From Hyphomonas sp. (GTDB lineage: Bacteria > Pseudomonadota > Alphaproteobacteria > Caulobacterales > Hyphomonadaceae), in contig DNFL01000090.1 in assembly GCA_003486945.1 (NCBI GenBank), forward strand, positions 586-6,151: a DNA stretch of 5,566 nt. The letters run 5' to 3'. A model generated the notes under the pieces. The model ran no database searches. It was not told where the DNA came from and was given only the letters and a program-made list of their open reading frames with translations. Both the position numbers and the translations under genes were made by a program. Below are positions 1 through 5,566 of the stretch, piece after piece. Each line of letters opens with the position of its first letter. Position 1 is the first letter of the stretch.

Positions 1-1989
1 TGTGCCTTCGCTACCATACCCCAGTTCTGAAAGGTTCAGTGCAGAGCGGAGGTTGATCAGCGTGTAGTCGCTCGTGCCGAGTTGGCCTTCTCCGACGCGT
101 TTCTGATTGTCGGCCCATTCCAGCGAAGCGCCGGCTTCCAGCCAGCCCCAATCCGCATCCACGCTTGAGGTGAACCTCAGCGGAGGAACGAATGGTACAC
201 GGCCGTTGCTGTCAAGTTCAGCAATCACATAATCAACGCCAGAGCGGACGCTCCATTCCGCACCCAGAAGGCCGCGGCCAAAATGGTACTCGCCGTAAAG
301 TTCTCCGCCTTTGAAATCAGCGTCTGATTGGACATACACGAAGACTGGCAAGCCGTCTTCCTCAGACACTTCGGCATCGTCCTCGATGAATACGCCCGGC
401 GTGAGATAGGTGAACCGGTCAAACCGCGTGACAAAAATGTTTGCGCCGAAGCTGGCTCGATCACCCCGCCAGCGCAGGGTTCCTTCGAGGTTCAAACCAC
501 TTTCCTTCTTAAGGTTCGCATCTCCGACTTCAAACTGGGATGTCGCGAGATGAGGCCCAAATGCGAACAGTTCGCTTTCGTTGGGCGCGCGTTCAGTATA
601 GGAAACCTGCGCCCCGGCAAACCAGCCTTCACCAAAGTGCTGGTGAGCACCCGCGGAGGCGCTGAACAGATCGAAGTCGACCTTGCCGGCGTCCTGGTTG
701 TCATGTTCCATGGTTTCGATGCGCGCACCACCTTCGATACCAAAGCCGGAATCCCAGTCTTTCGTTTCGTAAATGAATACAGCCCAGGATTTCGTGTCTG
801 TCGGTGTAAGGAATGCTTCTGCGCCAGTCGCATCAAGGGATTTGTCAATGAATTGCACGCCGATGGCGCCTTCCAGACCGGCGATCTCGTGATCGAGTTC
901 TACACGGCCTTCAATGCCGTCTGTCTTGAAGTTGGATCCTGGCTCGCCCGGTGCTTCAAACTCAGTATGCTCGTAGTCTGAGTAGCTCAGTGTGGCGGTG
1001 AGCGCCTTCAGCACCGGTCCGTCTAACTTGATCCCGCCCCGGAAATCATACCGCGTCTGCTTGAGATCAATGAACGGAGCGCCTTCTTCATGCTCTTCTT
1101 CTTCCTCGTCCTCTTCCTCATCATGATGTTCATGGGCGCCCGGCAAGCCATAGAGTGCGGTTTGTTGCCGGACTGCAAGGCCAGCAAAGGCGCGGTCGCT
1201 CACCCATGAAAGACCGGCGCCGAACGTTTCAGTCTCGAGGAACGAGTTTAGCGCGATGCCCAAGCCGGCTTCTTCATGGTCATGATCTTCTTCCTCGTCC
1301 CCATGCTCCTGCTCTTCACGATGGCGAAGCTGGCGGGACTCTGCGAGGCCGGGGATTTCGAAGTCGCCAAAGTCACGCTTCGATGCAGACAGCGCGAGGA
1401 CAAAGGGCCCCGTGGCAAAGTTCACGCGGCCGCCGAGTTCAGTGCCTTCATTCACGCTGTTCCACGCGCCGAAGCCTTCACCGGAGACCGGCCGCTCCGG
1501 CAGATCTTCCGCAATCAGTCCGTCGATCACGTTGACAACGCCGCCGATGGCCTGCCCGCCATAGGCGAGCGCTGCCGGTCCTCGCAGAATCTCGATTTTG
1601 TTGGCGTCGATACCATCCGCCGTTACCTGGTGGTCGGGGCTCGCAGCGGACACATCGATGACGCCGATGCCGTTGGTCAGCACCAGCACTCGCTCAGCGC
1701 CGAGGCCGCGCAGCACCGGCCGGCTGGCACCCTGGCTGAAAAAGGTGGAGGAAAGGCCGGGCTCGCCGGACAAGGTGTCGCCAAGTGTGGCAGACAGCGT
1801 ACGAACGATCTGTTCGCGACCGAGGGCGGTGGCATTGCCGATCAGCTCGTCGCTCGAACGTTCAGGTCCGGGCGCTGTGGTAATGATCACCGGCTCCATC
1901 CGCCGGTCCGGCTCTGTGCCCTGGGCATGCGCCGCACCCGCCAGCAGCGCTTGCGCCGAAACTGCCGTTACCATCAGCATCCGCTTCAT
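1..1989 (-). CDS. znuD: ZnuD-like TonB-dependent outer-membrane zinc receptor, 3' end cut by the window
   Basis: The frame is open for 663 codons from the ATG at 1989 to the window edge, with no stop or frameshift. Residues 1-22 form a Sec signal peptide (MKRM start, hydrophobic core, AHA|Q cleavage). EPVIITTAP near residues 32-40 resembles a TonB box. The plug (about 45-156) carries RPVLRGLG, NGIG, SPDH (117-120), IEILRGPAALAYG and IGGVVNVID, all typical of TonB-dependent receptors and close to the ZnuD family. Barrel signatures include ALYGLPG, IDLKQTRYDFRG, YSDYEHTE (336-343), ERAPNESELFAFGPHLAT (466-483) and FEVGDANL. Two His/acidic segments (225-240, 286-302) fit zinc-capturing extracellular loops. 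From family knowledge, Asp-His in the plug and His/Glu in the barrel bind zinc in neisserial ZnuD; D119/H120 and H480 are the likely equivalents. GGAG lies 8 nt before the ATG. By comparison with the family, roughly 40-50 C-terminal residues, including the last strand, lie outside the window. A receptor for another metal is the main alternative. Confidence 0.9.
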   Translation of the reverse strand, partial: MKRMLMVTAVSAQALLAGAAHAQGTEPDRRMEPVIITTAPGPERSSDELIGNATALGREQIVRTLSATLGDTLSGEPGLSSTFFSQGASRPVLRGLGAERVLVLTNGIGVIDVSAASPDHQVTADGIDANKIEILRGPAALAYGGQAIGGVVNVIDGLIAEDLPERPVSGEGFGAWNSVNEGTELGGRVNFATGPFVLALSASKRDFGDFEIPGLAESRQLRHREEQEHGDEEEDHDHEEAGLGIALNSFLETETFGAGLSWVSDRAFAGLAVRQQTALYGLPGAHEHHDEEEDEEEEEHEEGAPFIDLKQTRYDFRGGIKLDGPVLKALTATLSYSDYEHTEFEAPGEPGSNFKTDGIEGRVELDHEIAGLEGAIGVQFIDKSLDATGAEAFLTPTDTKSWAVFIYETKDWDSGFGIEGGARIETMEHDNQDAGKVDFDLFSASAGAHQHFGEGWFAGAQVSYTERAPNESELFAFGPHLATSQFEVGDANLKKESGLNLEGTLRWRGDRASFGANIFVTRFDRFTYLTPGVFIEDDAEVSEEDGLPVFVYVQSDADFKGGELYGEYHFGRGLLGAEWSVRSGVDYVIAELDSNGRVPFVPPLRFTSSVDADWGWLEAGASLEWADNQKRVGEGQLGTSDYTLINLRSALNLSELGYGSEGT

Positions 1990-2002
1990 GTCATAGTCTC
2001 CG

Positions 2003-2023
2003 TAATGTAATACCGTAACATTA
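2003..2023 (-). promoter_or_regulatory. Predicted Zur operator (inverted repeat)
   Basis: Read on the minus strand this is TAATGTTA-N5-TTACATTA, an inverted repeat with 7 of 8 arm positions pairing. It is strikingly AT-rich in a GC-rich window. The ATGTTA...TNACAT core resembles known proteobacterial Zur boxes (ATGTTATA-type half sites). It ends 13 nt before the start codon of the ZnuD-like receptor and overlaps the predicted -10, so bound Zur-Zn would block transcription. Zur binding is inferred from motif similarity and gene identity. Fur or another Fur-superfamily regulator is a weaker alternative. Confidence 0.75.
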
Positions 2024-2046
2024 AGAGGTGGGGCTAGAGATGGCAA
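2018..2046 (-). promoter_or_regulatory. Putative sigma70-type promoter of the zinc receptor gene
   Basis: On the minus strand, TTGCCA (2046-2041, 5 of 6 matches to TTGACA) is followed after exactly 17 nt by TAATGT (2023-2018, 3 of 6 matches to TATAAT). Initiation would fall near 2011, giving a leader of about 20 nt. The weak -10 is also the first arm of the predicted Zur box, a layout expected for direct repression. The -35 and the spacing are good and the -10 is poor, so the exact promoter is uncertain. Confidence 0.45.
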
Positions 2047-2104
2047 GCGCGGATTGTGCGGCTGCGGCAGGTTATCTTTCCGGTCAGGGAGTGGTGCCCC
2101 AGCG

Positions 2105-2848
2105 TCAGGTGCCGCTGCCATCCACGCGCAGCAGGGAGCCGGTCGTGAAGCTCGAAGATGGGCTCGCGAGATAGAGCGCTGCTGAGATGATCTCGTGAGG
2201 GTGGCCGGGCCGGCGAAGGGCATTGTTGGCGCTCTGGCGCATCTCTTCCGGCCAGGCCTTGGATATGTCCGTCAGGAAAGGGCCGGGGCAGATCGTATTC
2301 ACGCGCACTTTTGGCGCGTACTCATGCGCCAGCGACAGGCTCATCGCGTTGAGCGCTGCCTTGGCCGAACCGTAAGGCACAACGGAGGGCAGGGGCACGA
2401 GGCTGCCGGAGGATGAGATATTGATAATGCTGCCGCCGTCGCCATCCGCCATTCGTTTGGCCACTTGGCTCGCCAACCGGAAGGGGCCTTTGAAGTTGAG
2501 GTTCAGCACACTGTCGAAAAGAGACTCAGTCACCTCATGGCTCGCCATGCGCGGGCCGGAGCCGGCATTGTTCACGAGAATGTCGACGCGGCCAAAGGCC
2601 GAGTAGGCAGCCTCGATCAGCGCATCGATATCGTCCCACCGGCCGCAGTGTGCAGCATGCGCCATCGCGCGGCGGCCCATGCCTTTCACCTCGTCCGCAA
2701 CAGCCTCGCAGGCATCCAGCTTGCGACTGGCGACAATGATATCCGCGCCATGCTCCGCAAAGGCTTTCACCATCTGATAGCCAAGGCCGCGGCTGCCGCC
2801 GGTGACCAGGGCGACCTTGCCAGTCAGGTCGAAATATTTCGAGGTCAT
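2105..2848 (-). CDS. Classical short-chain dehydrogenase/reductase (SDR), substrate unknown
   Basis: This 247-residue protein is the usual length for a classical cytoplasmic SDR and has a complete Rossmann fold. The cofactor motif TGGSRGLG is at 16-23, NNAG at 93-96, and the catalytic set is N118 (NFKG), S146 (INISSS), Y159 and K163 (YGSAK). CPGPFLTDI (187-195) follows, and the C-terminal TTGSLLRVDG is typical. Basic R20 in the glycine motif and R42 after strand 2 (VASRK) favour NADP(H) over NAD(H); this is inference from SDR rules. Annotation tools would probably call it a 3-oxoacyl-ACP-reductase-like or glucose-dehydrogenase-like SDR, but nothing fixes the substrate. The start is supported by AAGGGAG (2863-2857), 8 nt before the ATG. 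It lies 77 nt downstream of the antiporter gene in the same orientation, so it is probably the last gene of that operon. A separate promoter in the gap cannot be excluded. Confidence 0.93.
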   Translation of the reverse strand: MTSKYFDLTGKVALVTGGSRGLGYQMVKAFAEHGADIIVASRKLDACEAVADEVKGMGRRAMAHAAHCGRWDDIDALIEAAYSAFGRVDILVNNAGSGPRMASHEVTESLFDSVLNLNFKGPFRLASQVAKRMADGDGGSIINISSSGSLVPLPSVVPYGSAKAALNAMSLSLAHEYAPKVRVNTICPGPFLTDISKAWPEEMRQSANNALRRPGHPHEIISAALYLASPSSSFTTGSLLRVDGSGT

Positions 2849-2925
2849 GCACGTTTCTCCCTTTGAGCGGGAGTGTTCTGCACCGGTCTGGTGAGATCAA
2901 TCCTTGTCCGCGCGGAAAGGCCGGG

Positions 2926-4284
2926 TCAGCCCCAGAGCAGGCCGGCGGCAAGATAGAAGAGGATCGCCCCGCCCCCAGCGATCAGTGCGTAGGGAAGCTG
3001 CGTGCGCACATGCTCGATATGATCGCAGCCGGAAGCCAGTGAAGCGATGATCGTGGTGTCCGAAATCGGTGAGCAGTGATCGCCAAACACACCGCCGCCA
3101 AGTACCGCCGCGAGCACTAGCGGAAGCGGGACGCCGGCGCCAACGGCAAGCGGAATGGCGAGCGGCACGAGGATGCCATAGGTGCCCCAGCTCGTGCCAG
3201 TGGTGAAGGATGTGACGGACGCCGCGATGAATAGGATCGCCGGGATGGCCCAGTCATACGGCATCGTGGACGCAAGCTGCGCGACGAAGGCGCCGGTGCC
3301 TAGCGCCCGCAGGCTGTCGCCGAGCGCGAGCGCCATGAAGATGATTGTCACGGCGGGCAACAGGTCGCCCATGCCTTTGAAGCCCGCATCAATCAGTTCG
3401 CCTGCAGGCTGGCGCCGCATCCAGAGGATGAGGAAAGCCACTGCCGTCGCGATGCAAACCGCCCAGAGGATCGAGCGAGAGCCAGACCCCGCCAGAATGT
3501 TTCCGTTCCCGGTCCAGGCCATGAACCCGATGGACCCACCGACGAGGATCAGCATCGGCAACACGAATGCGAGCAGGGAACCATCCTGCGTCTCGTTTCC
3601 GTCCGCCTCCGGAACATCGGCAACGCGCGCATCCTGTTCGCGCATCGGTCCGATGGATCGATTGGTCAGAACCACAAGGAACACGATGGCCAATGTCATC
3701 AGCGCATACGCGTTCAGCGGCACGGCTTCCACCAGCACGCCCAGAGGCGCGTCCACGCCGTTTGCCGCCAGCAGGCCAAGTACAAACGCGCCCCACCCGT
3801 TCAGCAGCACAAGCACACTGACCGGTGCGCAGGTCGAGTCGATTACATAGGCCAGCCTCGCGCGGCTGAGGCCCGTCCGGTCAAACAGCCGACGCCCGAG
3901 CAGACCGGTCGCCAGCAGGCTGACATTCGTCTCTACAAAGATGATCACGCCGGACAGCGCTGTGACAAACCCCGCCCGTTTTGGCCCACCCGCAAGCCCT
4001 GTGCGGCTCAGCCAGCTGACCATCGCCGCAAAGGCGTTCGCCCGCTCAAGGTAGGCAATCAAGGCGCCGATAATCAGGCAGAACAACAAAACGCGAGTGT
4101 TGCCAGCATCCGCAAACACGCCCGCGGCCCGGTCGACGCTGGAGAGAACGCCCACGGCCGGGTTGAGCCCGGCCATAAGCATTTCAGAGAGGAATATCGC
4201 AAAGCCGAGTGCCCAGTAGACATTCCGCGTCAGCACCGCCACCAGCAGCGCAGCAAGTGGAGGCAGGGCGGTTAGCCATTCCAT
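2926..4284 (-). CDS. NhaC-family sodium/proton-type antiporter, inner membrane
   Basis: This 452-residue, very hydrophobic protein has about 11-12 membrane segments (for example near 4-20, 22-41, 66-80, 104-130, 145-172, 187-207, 236-257, 271-289, 308-322, 345-380, 386-400 and 430-451). A polar, charged loop lies at about 208-235. Family signatures are VIDSTCAPVSVLV (148-160), TSFTTGTSWGTYG (358-370), and the diagnostic GDHCSPISDTT (401-411), followed by DHIEHVRTQLPYAL (421-434). Known members exchange Na+ for H+ or couple ion exchange to organic anions (malate/lactate antiport by MleN), so the real substrate may be organic. Translation starts on the ATG immediately after the TAG of the dipeptidase gene. 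No good Shine-Dalgarno sequence precedes it, which points to translational coupling. The pairing with a dipeptidase hints at transport of amino acids or peptides rather than pure pH homeostasis, but this is inference. Confidence 0.9.
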   Translation of the reverse strand: MEWLTALPPLAALLVAVLTRNVYWALGFAIFLSEMLMAGLNPAVGVLSSVDRAAGVFADAGNTRVLLFCLIIGALIAYLERANAFAAMVSWLSRTGLAGGPKRAGFVTALSGVIIFVETNVSLLATGLLGRRLFDRTGLSRARLAYVIDSTCAPVSVLVLLNGWGAFVLGLLAANGVDAPLGVLVEAVPLNAYALMTLAIVFLVVLTNRSIGPMREQDARVADVPEADGNETQDGSLLAFVLPMLILVGGSIGFMAWTGNGNILAGSGSRSILWAVCIATAVAFLILWMRRQPAGELIDAGFKGMGDLLPAVTIIFMALALGDSLRALGTGAFVAQLASTMPYDWAIPAILFIAASVTSFTTGTSWGTYGILVPLAIPLAVGAGVPLPLVLAAVLGGGVFGDHCSPISDTTIIASLASGCDHIEHVRTQLPYALIAGGGAILFYLAAGLLWG

Positions 4285-4287
4285 CTA
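4282..4287 (-). promoter_or_regulatory. Stop-start junction TAG-ATG coupling dipeptidase and antiporter
   Basis: The peptidase stop codon TAG (4287-4285) abuts the antiporter ATG (4284-4282) with no intervening base. The preceding 20 nt contain no GGAG-like site. Re-initiation by ribosomes ending on the first gene is the likely way the second is translated, which would tie the amounts of the two proteins together. Confidence 0.7.
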
Positions 4288-5562
4288 CTTGAGGACGTTG
4301 GGCGACGTGATCGTCGAAGTTCTCGCCGCTTCAACCGCCCGCATCAGGCGCAGCTGGTTGCCGCCCCAGATCTTGGCAAGGTCTTCTTCCGTATAGCCAG
4401 CATCAAGCAGCGCTTCAGTGATCTTCGGCAGATAGGTCACATCCTTCATGCCGTCCACGCCGCCGCCGCCGTCCCAGTCCGCACCGACTCCAACATGGTC
4501 CGGCCCGACCAGTTCGAGCGTGTAGAGCATGTGTTCCATGAACTTCTCGAAGGTAGAGCGCGGCGGAGGGAATTGCTTGTCCAGTTCGCGCCTGGCAATG
4601 CGGTAGGAGTCGCGTTGCTCGGGGGTCAGCGCACCTAGATTGTCCCCGAACTGCTCCGTCAGCGCGGCCAGTGCGGCGGTGCGCTCGGGAGAGGCTGTCA
4701 ACAACTCCAGATACGCCCCTAGCGCATTGATCTGGATCACACCGCCCTCGGCAGCCACCGCTTTGATCAGGTCGTCCGGCAAGTTGCGAGGGTGGTCATA
4801 AACGCCCTTGGGGCCGGAATGCGACAGGATGATCGGCGTCGTGGAGATCGCCAGCATGTCGCGAACCGTATCATCCGAGGCGTGCGAGCCATCCAGGATC
4901 AAACCCAGCCGGTTTGCTTCCCGCACCAACTCCTCGCCGAGCGGGCTAAGTCCGCCAAAGGCCGGGCCGACATCCGTGGCACTGTCCGCATACTGATTGT
5001 TGGCGAAGTGAACCGGAGCAATCATCCGCAACCCACCGACGTAAAAGGTCTCCAGCATCGAGACGTCGTTGCCAATTGGATAGGAGTTCTCCATGCTTTG
5101 GAAAACTACTTTCTTGCCTGCGGCGTGAATGCGCTCCGCATCGTCAGCCGTGAAGGCGAGTTCAACTTCGTCCGAATACTTTGCCGCAAACTCGCGGATC
5201 GCCATCTGCCGCAGAACAGCGGCCGTCCGCGCGGCATAGACCGAAGCCTCATCCAGCGGACCCTGCGGCGTATAGATTACCCAGAACCCGCCATCGAGTC
5301 CGCCTTCATTCATGCGCGGCAGATCAACCTGCGTGCCGTCGGTATCGAAATCGCCGCGACGTGCGAAACTGTAGGTGCCGGAGTGGAAGAAGGCCGGCGT
5401 GTCGAGATGCGTATCGAGAACCATCAGGCGCTGGTGCAGTTCCTGCCCAGCAGACGGCTGGAGCGCCGGAGGCGCCTGCGGTGCGGGCACATCATGGGCG
5501 CATCCTGCAAGCAGGATGGCAGGAAGGGCAAGGATCAGTTTTTTCATAAGCGCTCTCTTCAT
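4285..5562 (-). CDS. Lipoprotein M19-family zinc dipeptidase (renal/membrane dipeptidase family)
   Basis: This 425-residue precursor begins with a lipoprotein signal peptide ending in the lipobox LLAG|C (C21). It is therefore predicted to be anchored by lipid in the periplasm or outer membrane. A proline/alanine-rich linker (24-37) follows, then a peptidase M19 amidohydrolase barrel. The binuclear zinc ligands can be placed as H52 and D54 in LDTHLD, E158 in SMENS, H227 in DGSHASD and H248 in ILSHSG. VHFANNQ (184-190) and the late acidic motif GVGADWDGGG (358-367), with D362 and D364, match the family. The C-terminal LAKIWGGNQLRLM is the usual end. Family members hydrolyse dipeptides, often tolerating a C-terminal D-residue. 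ATG codons at 5562 and 5547 are both possible; the second gives the cleaner MKKLILALPAILLAGC signal and has a purine-rich site before it. It is the first visible gene of the operon; its promoter lies beyond the right edge. Confidence 0.93.
   Translation of the reverse strand: MKRALMKKLILALPAILLAGCAHDVPAPQAPPALQPSAGQELHQRLMVLDTHLDTPAFFHSGTYSFARRGDFDTDGTQVDLPRMNEGGLDGGFWVIYTPQGPLDEASVYAARTAAVLRQMAIREFAAKYSDEVELAFTADDAERIHAAGKKVVFQSMENSYPIGNDVSMLETFYVGGLRMIAPVHFANNQYADSATDVGPAFGGLSPLGEELVREANRLGLILDGSHASDDTVRDMLAISTTPIILSHSGPKGVYDHPRNLPDDLIKAVAAEGGVIQINALGAYLELLTASPERTAALAALTEQFGDNLGALTPEQRDSYRIARRELDKQFPPPRSTFEKFMEHMLYTLELVGPDHVGVGADWDGGGGVDGMKDVTYLPKITEALLDAGYTEEDLAKIWGGNQLRLMRAVEAARTSTITSPNVLK
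5553..5560 (-). promoter_or_regulatory. Weak ribosome binding site for the internal start of the dipeptidase
   Basis: GAAGAGAG on the minus strand lies 5 nt before the second in-frame ATG (5547). It is purine-rich but lacks GGAG, so the match is modest. Only four bases upstream of the first ATG (5562) are visible, so its ribosome binding site cannot be judged. Together with the signal-peptide shape, this leans slightly towards translation from 5547. Confidence 0.35.
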
Positions 5563-5566
5563 GCGT

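Noticed and set aside
492..848. Minus-strand open frame of 118 codons within the receptor gene
   Set aside because: It is out of frame with the receptor, whose reading through this region matches barrel signatures of the family.
328..981. Plus-strand open frame of 217 codons
   Set aside because: It lies entirely antisense to the continuous receptor frame, which has family motifs throughout. Its translation shows no recognisable domain, and long antisense frames are expected at this GC content.
1084..1317. Acidic codon runs considered as a tandem DNA repeat or CRISPR-like array
   Set aside because: There is no conserved repeat unit or spacing. The similarity is only in Glu/Asp/His codons inside one continuous gene.
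1276..2010. Plus-strand open frame of 244 codons reaching into the promoter region
   Set aside because: It is antisense to the receptor plug and signal peptide, its composition is Arg/His-rich and low in motifs, and it is best explained as a shadow of the real gene.
2003..2023. The inverted repeat read as a transcription terminator
   Set aside because: It is AT-rich with weak arms, has no following T-run, and lies 13 nt before a start codon, so an operator fits much better.
2881..2893. Small inverted repeat CACC-N5-GGTG between the antiporter and SDR genes
   Set aside because: A four-base stem without a T-run is expected by chance and does not support a terminator or attenuator.
2535..2951. 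Minus-strand open frame of 138 codons overlapping the SDR start and antiporter end
   Set aside because: It is in a different frame from the SDR, whose Rossmann and catalytic motifs are intact. The translation is Arg/Cys/Gly-rich without a domain.
3182..3850. Plus-strand open frame of 222 codons
   Set aside because: It is antisense to the NhaC gene, and its Ser/Thr/Pro/Arg-rich translation is typical of the reverse complement of a membrane protein gene.

Overview
The window is a high-GC stretch with strongly G/C-ending codons and four genes, all on the minus strand. The TonB-dependent outer-membrane receptor and the lipobox-bearing dipeptidase indicate a Gram-negative bacterium. The style of the receptor, the short-chain dehydrogenase and the AT-rich Zur-like operator suggests an alphaproteobacterium of the Caulobacter/Hyphomonas/sphingomonad kind. 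That placement is inference; there is no rRNA or other taxonomic marker here.

In transcription order (right to left) the layout is as follows. A lipoprotein-type M19 (renal/membrane dipeptidase family) zinc peptidase lies at 5562-4285. An NhaC-family sodium/proton-type antiporter lies at 4284-2926, and its ATG directly follows the peptidase stop codon. After 77 nt comes a classical short-chain dehydrogenase/reductase at 2848-2105. After a further 115 nt comes a ZnuD-like zinc TonB-dependent receptor, which starts at 1989 and runs off the left edge of the window without its C-terminus.

The best-supported functional story is the last one. The receptor has the plug and barrel signatures of the ZnuD family, an SPDH motif in the plug, and two His/Asp/Glu-rich segments. 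Its upstream gap carries a 21-bp AT-rich inverted repeat (TAATGTTA-N5-TTACATTA) that resembles a Zur operator. This repeat overlaps the -10 of a plausible sigma70-type promoter. Together they read as a zinc-starvation-induced zinc uptake gene.

The three upstream genes look like an operon: dipeptide hydrolysis in the envelope, a membrane exchanger, and a cytoplasmic oxidoreductase. Their common substrate cannot be read from the sequence. No RNA gene, insertion sequence, CRISPR array or convincing terminator was seen. Coding density is very high and no gap exceeds 115 nt. I do not see a clearly new system. The points of most interest are the predicted Zur switch, the two acidic/His segments, and the tightly coupled peptidase-antiporter pair.
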